From the NCBI GenBank assembly GCA_029202665.1, contig CP119326.1, forward strand, positions 930,001 through 994,000: DNA of 64,000 bases. Reading direction: 5' to 3'. Of the stretch, positions 42,077-51,163 are shown piece after piece. Position 1 is the stretch's first letter. Every line of letters begins with the position of its first letter. Under the pieces are notes generated by a model, which did no database searches, was not told where the DNA came from, and saw only the letters and a program-made list of their open reading frames with translations. This DNA is from Candidatus Brevundimonas colombiensis (GTDB taxonomy: Bacteria; Pseudomonadota; Alphaproteobacteria; Caulobacterales; Caulobacteraceae). The position numbers were made by a program, and so were the translations under genes.

Positions 42077-44403
42077 CGCTCGACCACGGCCGCCGGGGGG
42101 CGCGGCGCAGAGGTCAGGCCCGATCCCTGGAAGGCCGGACCGGCGTCATAGGCGGCGAAGGTGGCGGCGGTGATGATTTCGCTGACCGAGGCGCCCAGGG
42201 ACACGATCTGCACCGGCTTCTCCAGTCCGACCAGCAGCGGACCGATCACGGTGGCGCCGCCCAGGGCCTGGACCAGCTTGGTCGAGATGGCGGCCGAATG
42301 GATGGCGGGCATGACCAGGACGTTGGCCGGCTTGGTCAGGCGGTTGAAGGCGTAGGCGGGATGGCCCTTGGGATCGAGCGCGACTTCCGGCGGCATCTCG
42401 CCCTCGTATTCGAAATCGACGCCCTTCTTGTCCAGGATGCGGATCGCCTCGCGCACCTTCTCGGCGCGGTCGCCAGGCGGGTTGCCGAAGGTGGAGTAGC
42501 TGAGGAAGCCCACGCGCGGATTGCGGCCCAGCTTTCTCACCGCCTCGGCGGCCTTGATGGCGATGTCGGCCAGTTCCTCGGCGTTGGGCAGTTCGTGGAT
42601 TGTGGTGTCGGCGACGAACAGGGTGCGGCCCTTGGCCAGCAGGATCGACAGGCCGATCAGGGTGTCGTCCACGTCCAGCACGCGCTGGACTTCCTTCAGC
42701 GCCATGTTGAAGTTGCGGGTCACGCCCGCGACCATGCCGTCGGCCCGGCCCTTGGCGACCAGGGTGGCGGCGAAATAGTTGCGGTCCTGATTGATCATCC
42801 GCTGCACGTCGCGACGCAGATATCCCCGGCGCTGCAGCTTTTCGTACAGCCAGTCGGTATCTTCCGCATTGTTCGGCGAGACCCGCGCGTTGGTGATCTC
42901 GATGCCCAGATCGTCGAAGTTGAATCCGGCCTCGGCGGCGTTCTGACGGATCAGATCCTCACGGCCGACCAGGATCGGCGTGCCCAGTTCGGCCTGTTTG
43001 AAGCCCCAGGCGGCGCGGATGACGGCCGGCTCCTCGCCCTCGGCGAAGACGATGCGCTTGTCCGGCCCGCCGCGCACGGCGGAGTTGATCTTCTGCATCA
43101 GGGCGGCGGACGGATCGACACGCGACCGCAGGGCGTTGCGATAGACGTCCATGTCCTCGATCTGGACGCGGGCCACGCCCGTATCCATCGCCGCCTGGGC
43201 GACGAAGGGCGGGATGTACCAGATCAGACGCGGATCGAACGGGGTCGGGATGATATAATCCGGCCCGAACTTCAGCTTGCGCCCGCGATAGGCGGCGGCG
43301 ACCTCGTCCGGTACATCCTCGCGCGCCAGCGCCGCCAGGGCCTGGGCGCAGGCGACCTTCATCTCATGATTGATGCGGCGCGCCCGCACGTCCAGCGCGC
43401 CCCGGAACAGATAGGGGAAGGCCAGGACGTTGTTGACCTGGTTCACATAGTCCGAACGGCCGGTGGCGATGATGGCGTCGGAGCGAACCGACTGCACGTC
43501 CTCGGGCGTGATTTCCGGGTCGGGATTGGCCATGGCGAAGATGATCGGATTGGGCGCCATCGACGCCACCATCTCCTTGGTGATCGCGCCCTTGGCCGAC
43601 AGGCCCAGCACCACGTCGGCGCCGACCATGGCCTCGGCCAGGGTGCGCAGCGGCGTATCGGTCGCATGGGCGGCCTTCCACTGGTCCATCGCGATCTCGC
43701 GACCCTTATAGACCACGCCGTCCTTGTCGCAGATGACGGTGTTCTCAGGCTTCACGCCCGCCGCCTTCATCAGGCCGATGGACGACAGGCCCGCAGCCCC
43801 TGCCCCCGCCAGCACCACCTTGACCTCATCCAGCCGCTTGCCCGCGACGTGGCAGGCGTTGATCAGGCCGGCGGTCGAGATGATGGCTGTGCCGTGCTGG
43901 TCGTCATGGAAGACGGGGATGTCCAGCAGGTCCTGAAGCTCGCTCTCGATGACGAAACACTCCGGAGACTTGATGTCCTCCAGATTGATGCCGCCCCAGG
44001 TGTCGCCGATGTTCTTGACGACGGTGATGAACTCGTCCGGGTCGGTGGTCTTGACCTCCACGTCGAAGCTGTCGACGTCGGCGAACCGTTTGAACAGGAC
44101 CGACTTGCCCTCCATCACCGGCTTGGAGGCCATATGGCCCAGATTGCCCAGACCCAGGATGGCGGTGCCGTTCGAGATGACGGCGACCAGATTGCCCTTG
44201 GCGGTGTAGTCGTAGGCCTTGTCCGCATCCTCGGCGATCGCCAGCACCGGCACGGCCACGCCCGGCGAATAGGCCAGCGACAGGTCACGTTGGGTCGCCA
44301 TCGGCTTGGTCGGCGCCATCGAGATCTTGCCCGGCGTCGGGATCCGGTGGAAGTCGAGAGCTTCCTGATCGGAGAAGGTCTGTTTGTCGGTCTGATCGGG
44401 CAT
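42073..44403 (-). CDS. maeB: NADP-dependent malic enzyme with phosphotransacetylase-like domain
   Basis: Decarboxylates malate to pyruvate with NADPH production. The 776 residues form a malic-enzyme part (to about 430) and a C-terminal phosphotransacetylase-like part that is usually regulatory. Seen in the first are SLAYSPGVAVPVLAI, GNGTAILGLGNLGHMASKPVMEGK (shown in parts) and the NAD-site VLAGAGAAGLSSI. In the second are RIVFAEGEEPAVIRAAW and the final VQIVSLGASVSEIITAATFAAYDA block. Such hybrids are common in proteobacteria. The coupling with rsmI downstream is not usual. Its own promoter should lie in the 211-base gap before dapF. Confidence 0.95.
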   Translation of the reverse strand: MPDQTDKQTFSDQEALDFHRIPTPGKISMAPTKPMATQRDLSLAYSPGVAVPVLAIAEDADKAYDYTAKGNLVAVISNGTAILGLGNLGHMASKPVMEGKSVLFKRFADVDSFDVEVKTTDPDEFITVVKNIGDTWGGINLEDIKSPECFVIESELQDLLDIPVFHDDQHGTAIISTAGLINACHVAGKRLDEVKVVLAGAGAAGLSSIGLMKAAGVKPENTVICDKDGVVYKGREIAMDQWKAAHATDTPLRTLAEAMVGADVVLGLSAKGAITKEMVASMAPNPIIFAMANPDPEITPEDVQSVRSDAIIATGRSDYVNQVNNVLAFPYLFRGALDVRARRINHEMKVACAQALAALAREDVPDEVAAAYRGRKLKFGPDYIIPTPFDPRLIWYIPPFVAQAAMDTGVARVQIEDMDVYRNALRSRVDPSAALMQKINSAVRGGPDKRIVFAEGEEPAVIRAAWGFKQAELGTPILVGREDLIRQNAAEAGFNFDDLGIEITNARVSPNNAEDTDWLYEKLQRRGYLRRDVQRMINQDRNYFAATLVAKGRADGMVAGVTRNFNMALKEVQRVLDVDDTLIGLSILLAKGRTLFVADTTIHELPNAEELADIAIKAAEAVRKLGRNPRVGFLSYSTFGNPPGDRAEKVREAIRILDKKGVDFEYEGEMPPEVALDPKGHPAYAFNRLTKPANVLVMPAIHSAAISTKLVQALGGATVIGPLLVGLEKPVQIVSLGASVSEIITAATFAAYDAGPAFQGSGLTSAPRPPAAVVER

Positions 44404-44614
44404 GGGCTTCAGGCGTTTCCGGCGCGTCGTTCTGATTGGCTTTGCCTGTTCCTAAAGCGCGCGACGGGGCGGGACAACCGGCCAGGGCTTATCGCGCGCC
44501 GTCCCGTCATCACGGGCGACGCCGCTGACGCTGGTGCGGCGGCGCTTCGACGATGTGCGAAAAAGGTGACCGACGCGCGCCCGTCCGTGCGGATTCCCGC
44601 AAAGGCGCGGGATT
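44404..44614. other. intergenic gap between maeB and dapF
   Basis: No gene-like frame. It should hold the maeB promoter. A small hairpin TCCCGC-AAAGGC-GCGGGA (44594-44611) lies just after the dapF stop but no T-run follows, so its role as a terminator is doubtful. Confidence 0.4.
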
Positions 44615-45454
44615 TCAGATCGCCAGGACGCCGGTGCGCTCGATCTCGACCGGGCCGGTCATCAGGACATGATCGGTCTCGGCGTCCCAGTCGATGAACA
44701 GTTCGCCGCCGTCCACGACCACGGTCGCCTTGCGGTCGGTCAGGCCTCGCCGGGCCGTGGCGACCAGGGCCGCGCAGGCGCCTGTGCCGCACGCCTTGGT
44801 CAGGCCCGCGCCCCGCTCCCAGACGCGCAGGCGGATATGGTCGCGGTCCAGCACGTTTGCGAAACCGACATTGACCCCTTGCGGGAACAACGGGTGATGC
44901 TCGACCAGCGAACCCGAGCCGGTGACGAAGGCGTCGTCCTGGCGGTCGGTGAAGAAGACCACGTGGGGATTTCCCATCGAGACGACACCCGGCGTGTGCA
45001 GGACCGGATCGTCAATGGGCCCGACCTGCAACTCGATTCCGCGAGTGTCCATCGCCTCGGCCAGCGGCGCCTGGGTCCAGTCCAGACGCGGCCTGCCCAT
45101 GTCCACGGTGACGCGGTGGTCGCCCGCGCGGGTCGCGGTGGCCGGGCCGCCCGCCGTGTCGATCAGCACCTTGTCCGCGCCATTGGCCTGCATCAGCAGC
45201 CAGCCGACGCAGCGCAGGGCGTTGCCGCAGGTCTCCACCATCGAACCATCGGCGTTCCACACCCGCATGAAGGCGTCGGCGGTGTCGGACGGTTCGATAG
45301 AGATCAGCTGGTCGAACCCCTCGCCCGAGGCGCGCTCGCCCAGCGTCCGCACCTGATCGACGGTGGGACGGAAGGGCTGCTCCAGGGCGTTGACGACGAC
45401 GAAGTCGTTGCCGGCGCCGTTCATCTTGACGAAGGGACGGGTCATGATCGGCAT
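44615..45454 (-). CDS. dapF: diaminopimelate epimerase
   Basis: Interconverts LL- and meso-diaminopimelate for lysine and peptidoglycan synthesis. The 279 residues contain both catalytic cysteines: ETCGNALRCVGW near residue 75 and GLTKACGTGACAALVA near residue 222. The start segment is FVKMNGAGNDFVVVNALE. ATG at 45454 is taken, with GGAA upstream; a second ATG three codons in is possible. It is divergent from the potassium-channel gene. Confidence 0.97.
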   Translation of the reverse strand: MPIMTRPFVKMNGAGNDFVVVNALEQPFRPTVDQVRTLGERASGEGFDQLISIEPSDTADAFMRVWNADGSMVETCGNALRCVGWLLMQANGADKVLIDTAGGPATATRAGDHRVTVDMGRPRLDWTQAPLAEAMDTRGIELQVGPIDDPVLHTPGVVSMGNPHVVFFTDRQDDAFVTGSGSLVEHHPLFPQGVNVGFANVLDRDHIRLRVWERGAGLTKACGTGACAALVATARRGLTDRKATVVVDGGELFIDWDAETDHVLMTGPVEIERTGVLAI

Positions 45455-45592
45455 ATAGGCGTTCCGCGAACCGGGGAAAACGCCTGTCTTCTTCGTCGTC
45501 CCGGCTCAGGAAGAAGGATTGGACACCGGGGACGGCGCGCTGTTCAGTGGCGGCTCGCCGGGCCGCACGTTCGGAAAACGAGGAAGGTCCAC

Positions 45593-46414
45593 TTGGCGCA
45601 CAAGAAAACCGACGCGGGAGCCAGGCCGGACGCGGCGCCCAGGGAAGAGGGTCTGCGCCTGCGGACCTGGCTGCGCTACCTCTATCATGGCTCGCGTCCG
45701 CTGGCGGTGAAGTTCCGTCTGGCGGTGATCATGGTCGATGTGGCCATCATCGCCTTCTTCCTGGCCTCGCCGATCCTGAAGAACATGGGCTGGGGCTTCT
45801 ATGTTCTGGATTATGTGATCGCCGCCCTGCTGGCGGCGGATCTGGCGGCGCGGGCCTATGCCTACGCCGACATCAAGGATTGGCTGAAACGCCCCATCGT
45901 CTGGGTCGATCTGTTCGTGCTGGCGACCCTGTTGTTTCCGGCCTGGCTGTTCAACCTGGGCTTCCTGCGGATGCTGCGGCTGTGGACCCTGCTGAACTCG
46001 GACTTCTTCTGGCGCACGGTAGGCCAGAAGTTCGATGACACGCGGGTCGAGGGGATCGTCCGCGCCATGGCCAATCTGGTCACCTTCGTCTTTGTGGCGA
46101 CCGGCTTCGTCTATGCGACCTTTCTGGGCCATACGGGTATCGCGGGCTATGTCGACGCCCTGTATTTCACGGTGGCCACCCTGACCACGACGGGGTTCGG
46201 CGACGTGACCCTGCCGGGGTCGTGGGGCAAGCTTCTGTCCATCGCCATCATGCTGGTCGGGATCACCCTGTTCCTGCGCCTGGCCCAGGCCCTGATCAAA
46301 CCGGCCAAGGTCTCCTTTCCCTGCGACCGTTGCGGCCTGCACAAACACGACGCCGATGCGGTTCACTGCAAGGCCTGCGGCAATCTGCTCTGCATCCCTG
46401 ACGAGGGTTCGTAA
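45593..46414 (+). CDS. six-helix potassium channel with C-terminal zinc ribbon
   Basis: A 273-residue membrane channel. TTG at 45593 is chosen: AGGAAGG lies at the right distance and the first residues (AHKKTDAGARPDAAPREEG) are a plausible cytoplasmic tail. The open frame runs much further back, through dapF, and that part is a shadow. Six helices can be counted, with a weak S4-like segment FLRMLRLWTLL. The selectivity filter TLTTTGFGD is near residue 198 in a standard pore loop. After the last helix there is a CDRC-x14-CxxC type ribbon (CDRCGLHKHDADAVHCKAC), probably cytoplasmic and zinc-binding. Gating cues are unknown. Confidence 0.88.
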   Translation: MAHKKTDAGARPDAAPREEGLRLRTWLRYLYHGSRPLAVKFRLAVIMVDVAIIAFFLASPILKNMGWGFYVLDYVIAALLAADLAARAYAYADIKDWLKRPIVWVDLFVLATLLFPAWLFNLGFLRMLRLWTLLNSDFFWRTVGQKFDDTRVEGIVRAMANLVTFVFVATGFVYATFLGHTGIAGYVDALYFTVATLTTTGFGDVTLPGSWGKLLSIAIMLVGITLFLRLAQALIKPAKVSFPCDRCGLHKHDADAVHCKACGNLLCIPDEGS

Positions 46415-46512
46415 TAGGGAAGATGACAAAGCCGTAACCTTCGGGGCGGTCGCTTGCCGCCCGGGACCCCGGCGCTAAGGTGCGCGCAACCTAGAATTTC
46501 GGAATCCGCCGC

Positions 46513-48696
46513 ATGATCCGTTCCTCCGCCGCCGTCCTTGCGGCCCTTCTTGCCTCCACCAGCCTGACATCGGTAGCCATGGCCCAAACGACGACTTCGG
46601 CGCCTGCCGCCTCTACAGGTTTTGCGACCAGCGAAGCGACCGATCCCTATATCTGGCTGGAGGATGTCGAAGGCGACCGGGCGATGGAATGGGTGCGCGC
46701 CCACAACGCCCATTCGCTGGGCGTGCTGCAGGGCGACCCCCGCTACGAGACCCTGCATCAACAGGCGCTAGAGATCGTTCAGTCGCAGGACCGGATCCCG
46801 TCGCCAGGCTTCACCCATGACGGCCATATCGACAACTTCTGGCAGGACGCGCAGCACGTCCGCGGCGTATGGCGCCGCACGACGCTGGACAGCTACCGCA
46901 CCGCGACGCCGCAGTGGGAGACGATCCTGGACTTCGACGCCCTGGCGGCGGCCGAGGGCCAGAACTGGGTCTATAAGGGCGCGACCTGCCTCCAGCCCGA
47001 GGAGCGCTACTGCCTGATCAGCCTGTCGAACGGCGGCAAGGACGCGGTGACCCTGCGCGAGTTCGACAGCGTCGAGCGCAGGTTCGTCGAGGGCGGCATC
47101 GTCCTGCCCGAATCCAAGGGCGGCGCATCATGGATCGACAAGGACACGCTGTTGGTCTCGCGCGACTTCGGTTCCGGCACCCTGACCGATTCCGGCTATC
47201 CGATGGTGGTCAAGCGGATGACGCGCGGCCAGAGCCTGGATCAGGCCCAGACCCTGTTCACGGGCCAGCCGACCGACGTCTCGGTGTCGGGCTATACGCT
47301 GCGCGACGCCGACGGGGTGGTGAAGGCGGTCCTGATCAACCGTTCGGTGGACTTCTATTCGTCCGAGACCTGGCGCGTCGCCGACGACGGCGCCCTGACC
47401 CAGCTGCAACTGCCGGCCAAGTCCGACATCAGCGGCCTGGTCGATGGCCGGCTTCTGGTGTCGTTGAAGCAGGACTGGACCGCGCCATCGGGACAGGACT
47501 TCAAGACCGGCGATCTGATCGCCTGGCCGCTGGAGACCTGGCTGGCCGATCCGGCGACCCCGGCCCGACTGGTGCTGCGCCCGACCGAGCGTCAGGCGAT
47601 CGAGGGCGTCAACGTCACCCGCAACCGTCTGGTCGTGGCCCTGTATGACAATGTGCGCGGTTCGGTGCGGGTCTATACGCCCAGTCCCCGGGGAAGCGAT
47701 GGCGAATGGGCGCATACGACGCTGGACCTGCCCCAGAACGTCTCGGTCGGCGTCGGCTCGGCCTCGGAGAAGGACGACAAGGTCTTCGTCACCGTCACCG
47801 GCTATCTGAACCCATCCAGCCTGTGGCTGGCCGATGCGGCCACCGGCGCGGTCGATCAGGTCAAGTCCATGCCTGCCAAGTTCGACGCGACGGGCATGAC
47901 GGTGGACCAGCACGAGGCGCGATCCGCCGACGGGACCATGATCCCCTATTTCGTGGTGCACAGGGCGGACATGCCGCTGGACGGCTCCAACCCCACGCTG
48001 CTGTACGGCTATGGCGGGTTCGAAAGCTCGCTGCTGCCCGGCTATTCGGCGACGGTCGGCAAGCTGTGGCTGGAGCGGGGCGGCGTCTATGTCATCGCCA
48101 ATACGCGCGGCGGCGGCGAGTTCGGCCCCCGCTGGCACGAGGCGGCCCTGCAACAGAACCGCCAGCGCGCGCATGAGGATTTCCAGGCCGTGGCCCTGGA
48201 CCTGATCGCCCGCGACATCACCAGCCAGCCCAAGCTGGGGATCATGGGCGGCTCGCAGGGCGGGCTGTTCATGGGGGCGATGCTGACCCAGCGCCCGGAC
48301 CTGATCAACGCCGCCGTCATCCAGGTGCCCCTGTTCGACATGCTGCGCTTCCACAAGCTGCTGGCGGGCGCCAGCTGGAAGGGCGAATACGGCGACCCGG
48401 ACATCCCCGAACAGCGCGCCTGGATCGAGCAATATTCGCCCTATCAGAACCTGCGCGCGGGCCAGCCCTATCCCGAGGTCTTCATCCACACCTCGACCAA
48501 GGACGACCGCGTCCACCCCGGCCATGCCAGAAAGGCGGCGGCGCGGCTTGAAGAGCTGGGCTATCCGGTGCTGTTCTACGAAAACACCGACGGCGGCCAC
48601 GCGGCCGGGGCCAACCTGCGCGAAACCGCCCGGCGTCTGGCGCTGGAATACACCTATCTGTCGCGACGCCTGATGGACACGCCGGCGCAGCAGTAG
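46513..48696 (+). CDS. prolyl oligopeptidase family serine peptidase (S9A), secreted
   Basis: A 727-residue exported peptidase. Residues 1-24 are a Sec signal ending in VAMAQTT. An N-terminal segment DPYIWLEDVEGDRAMEWVRAHN is typical of family S9A, followed by a seven-bladed propeller and an alpha/beta-hydrolase domain. The catalytic Ser is in GGSQGG near residue 581, Asp in KDDRVHPGHA near 665, and His in TDGGHAAG near 697. It should cut small peptides in the periplasm. A homologous gene follows, separated by a 30-bp inverted-repeat pair. Confidence 0.92.
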   Translation: MIRSSAAVLAALLASTSLTSVAMAQTTTSAPAASTGFATSEATDPYIWLEDVEGDRAMEWVRAHNAHSLGVLQGDPRYETLHQQALEIVQSQDRIPSPGFTHDGHIDNFWQDAQHVRGVWRRTTLDSYRTATPQWETILDFDALAAAEGQNWVYKGATCLQPEERYCLISLSNGGKDAVTLREFDSVERRFVEGGIVLPESKGGASWIDKDTLLVSRDFGSGTLTDSGYPMVVKRMTRGQSLDQAQTLFTGQPTDVSVSGYTLRDADGVVKAVLINRSVDFYSSETWRVADDGALTQLQLPAKSDISGLVDGRLLVSLKQDWTAPSGQDFKTGDLIAWPLETWLADPATPARLVLRPTERQAIEGVNVTRNRLVVALYDNVRGSVRVYTPSPRGSDGEWAHTTLDLPQNVSVGVGSASEKDDKVFVTVTGYLNPSSLWLADAATGAVDQVKSMPAKFDATGMTVDQHEARSADGTMIPYFVVHRADMPLDGSNPTLLYGYGGFESSLLPGYSATVGKLWLERGGVYVIANTRGGGEFGPRWHEAALQQNRQRAHEDFQAVALDLIARDITSQPKLGIMGGSQGGLFMGAMLTQRPDLINAAVIQVPLFDMLRFHKLLAGASWKGEYGDPDIPEQRAWIEQYSPYQNLRAGQPYPEVFIHTSTKDDRVHPGHARKAAARLEELGYPVLFYENTDGGHAAGANLRETARRLALEYTYLSRRLMDTPAQQ

Positions 48697-48705
48697 GTCC
48701 ACAGT

Positions 48706-48834
48706 CCGCTCATCCCCGCGAAGGCGGGGCCCCAGTGCTTTCGCGAGGTTCGGCGGCTGGGGTCGTGTTCAGTAAGAGATGGGCGACGCCGAACGCCCAA
48801 AGGTCTGGGTCCCCGCCTTCGCGGGGATGAGCGG
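48706..48834. repeat. 30-bp inverted repeats flanking a 69-base loop
   Basis: The left arm, 48706-48735, starts CCGCTCATCCCCGCGAAGGC. The right arm, 48805-48834, ends GCCTTCGCGGGGATGAGCGG and is its inverse with only one or two mismatches. Each arm is itself a hairpin (CCCCGC-GAAG-GCGGGG). Arms of this type recur widely as extragenic palindromes in proteobacteria. The pair lies between the two peptidase genes and may fold as one long stem, acting as a terminator or mRNA stabiliser. Confidence 0.85.
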
Positions 48835-48846
48835 AGAGTTCAAGCC

Positions 48847-51105
48847 ATGCGTCACCTGATCCTGTCCGCCGCCATCCCGGCGCTTCTGATGGGCGCCTGC
48901 GCGACTGTCCCTGTCGAAAATGACGCCTGGGCGACTCATGATCCCGAGCGCATGGGGCCGCCGCCTGGATATCCTCACAACCTGACCCCGGCCGGCGTCG
49001 CCGCCGCCGACGATCATCTGGCGCTGGAGCAGGTGGACGGGGCCGAGGCCATGGCCTTCGTCGCGGCGGAAAACCGGAAGTCGCTGGCCGCCCTGACCGG
49101 CGATCCGCGCTATGAGACCTTCCGGGCCGAGGCGCAGGCCATCCTGACCGCCACCGACCGCATCCCCAGCCCATCCTTCCTTGGGGACGGGATCGCCAAC
49201 TTCTGGCAGGACGCGACCAATCCCAAGGGCGTATGGCGGCGAACCACGCTGGCCAGCTATCGCACCGCTACGCCCCGGTGGGAGACGCTGCTGGACATCG
49301 ACGCCCTGTCGAAGGCCGAAGGCAAGGACTGGGTGTTCAAGGGCGCCGACTGCCTGGCCCCCGACGACACCCGCTGCCTGATCAGCCTGTCGGACGGCGG
49401 CAAGGACGCGGTGGTGGTGCGCGAGTTCGACATCCCGACCAAACGGTTCATCGACGATGGATTCCGCCTGCCCGAGGGCAAGCACCGCATCGAATGGCTG
49501 GACCGCGACACGCTTCTGGTCGCCACCGACTTCGGCCCAGAGAACGGCAAGCCGACGATGACCGAGTCCGGCTATCCCTTCATCGTCAAGACCCTGAAGC
49601 GCGGCCAGACCCTGGCCCAGGCGACCGAGGTCTATCGCGGCGAACAGTCGGACGGCGGCTACGGCGTCAGCCCCGCCGTCTATCGCGACAAGGCCGGCCG
49701 GGTCACGGCCGTCATCATCACCCGCCCGCTGGACACGTTCCGGTCGGACACCATGCTTCTTACGCCGCAGGGGCCGGTTCGACTGGCGCTTCCCGCCAGG
49801 GTCAGCCTGCACGGCGTGATGCAAACACTTCCGATCCAAAACCTCGGGTCTGGTTTGCTGGTCGCAACCGTCGAGGAGAACTGGACCACCCCGTGGAACG
49901 AAACCGTCAAGGCCGGAAGCCTGATCGCAGTCGGTCTCGGACGGATTCTCACGCCGACGCCCGGCGTGCGTCTCGACGTCGTCGCATCCACGGATCCGGT
50001 GATCGTCTTCCAGCCCTCGCAACGCCAGGCCATCAATGATGTAAGCGTCTTCGACGGCGCATTGGTCGCTTCGATCAATGACAGCGTGCGCGGCCGTCTT
50101 GTTCGGTTCCAGTTCGGCGGATCAAACGGGTGGAGCGACCAACCCATTCAGGTTGCGGATAATCTTTCGGTCAGCCTTGGCGATTCCTCCAAGTCGCGCG
50201 GCGAGGTCTTCGTTTCGACCCAGGGCTTCCTCGTGCCGCCGACCCTCAGCCTGGCCGATGCGGACTCTGCGACCCTGACAACGTTGAAATCCGCCCCGGC
50301 CAAGTTCGACGCCTCGCGCGACGTGACCGAACAGTATGAGGCCACCTCGGCCGACGGGACCAAAATCCCCTATTTCATCACCCGTCCGCGCGACATGAAG
50401 CTGGACGGGTCGAACCCGACCATCATGCTGGGCTACGGCGGGTTCCAGGTCAGCCTGAACCCGGCCTACAAGCCCGAGATGGGCAAGCTGTGGCTGGAGC
50501 GGGGCGGCGTCTTCGTTCAGGCCAATATCCGCGGCGGCGGCGAGTTCGGTCCCGACTGGCACCAGGCCGCATTGAAGGAGAACCGTCAGCGCGCCTTCGA
50601 CGACTTCGCCGCCGTGGCCCGCGATCTGGAGCAGCGCGGCGTCACCAGCCCGCGCCGCCTGGGCATCTATGGCCGCTCGAACGGCGGGGTGTTGACCTCG
50701 GTGTCGATCACCCAGCACCCGGAACTGTTCAATGCGGCGGTGATCGAAAGTCCGCTGGTGGACATGCTGCGCTATCAGGACCTGCCCGCAGGCGCCTCCT
50801 GGATCGGCGAATACGGCGACCCGCGTATCCCAACGGACGCCGCCTTCATCGCCCGCTATTCGGCCTATCAGCAGCTGCGGCCCGGCGCCGCCTATCCGCG
50901 CGTCTATCTGACCACCAACACCCGCGACGACCGCGTCCACCCCGGCCATGCGCGCAAGTTCGCCGCCCGTCTGGGCGACCTGGGCTATGACCACCTCTAT
51001 TACGAGGACACGGCGGGCGGTCACTCCAACGACGCCGATCCGGTGGCCAACGCCCGCCGCTGGGCCCGCCACTATGTCTATCTGTCGCAACAGCTGATGG
51101 ATTGA
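48847..51105 (+). CDS. prolyl oligopeptidase family serine peptidase (S9A), lipoprotein
   Basis: A 752-residue paralogue of the preceding gene. The signal ends in a lipobox (LLMGAC, Cys near residue 18), so this copy is membrane-tethered. Shared blocks include GVWRRTTLASYRTATPRWET in the N-terminal part and GKLWLERGGVFVQANIRGGG in the hydrolase part. Catalytic Ser is in GRSNGG near residue 611, Asp in RDDRVHPGHA near 694 and His in AGGHSND near 726. Between about 49820 and 50290 the gene has visibly more A/T-ending codons than on either side. The two peptidases probably differ in peptide preference. Confidence 0.92.
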   Translation: MRHLILSAAIPALLMGACATVPVENDAWATHDPERMGPPPGYPHNLTPAGVAAADDHLALEQVDGAEAMAFVAAENRKSLAALTGDPRYETFRAEAQAILTATDRIPSPSFLGDGIANFWQDATNPKGVWRRTTLASYRTATPRWETLLDIDALSKAEGKDWVFKGADCLAPDDTRCLISLSDGGKDAVVVREFDIPTKRFIDDGFRLPEGKHRIEWLDRDTLLVATDFGPENGKPTMTESGYPFIVKTLKRGQTLAQATEVYRGEQSDGGYGVSPAVYRDKAGRVTAVIITRPLDTFRSDTMLLTPQGPVRLALPARVSLHGVMQTLPIQNLGSGLLVATVEENWTTPWNETVKAGSLIAVGLGRILTPTPGVRLDVVASTDPVIVFQPSQRQAINDVSVFDGALVASINDSVRGRLVRFQFGGSNGWSDQPIQVADNLSVSLGDSSKSRGEVFVSTQGFLVPPTLSLADADSATLTTLKSAPAKFDASRDVTEQYEATSADGTKIPYFITRPRDMKLDGSNPTIMLGYGGFQVSLNPAYKPEMGKLWLERGGVFVQANIRGGGEFGPDWHQAALKENRQRAFDDFAAVARDLEQRGVTSPRRLGIYGRSNGGVLTSVSITQHPELFNAAVIESPLVDMLRYQDLPAGASWIGEYGDPRIPTDAAFIARYSAYQQLRPGAAYPRVYLTTNTRDDRVHPGHARKFAARLGDLGYDHLYYEDTAGGHSNDADPVANARRWARHYVYLSQQLMD

Positions 51106-51163
51106 GGCGGTCTCACGCACTTATGAGGCGATCCGCCGAATATCGAAGCCTAAGAACAGGACC

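Noticed and set aside
44669..45592. The potassium-channel frame stays open far upstream, giving a 581-residue protein.
   Set aside because: This part lies antisense to dapF, is rich in His/Gln/Arg without any domain, and a TTG with a good ribosome site begins the channel at 45593.
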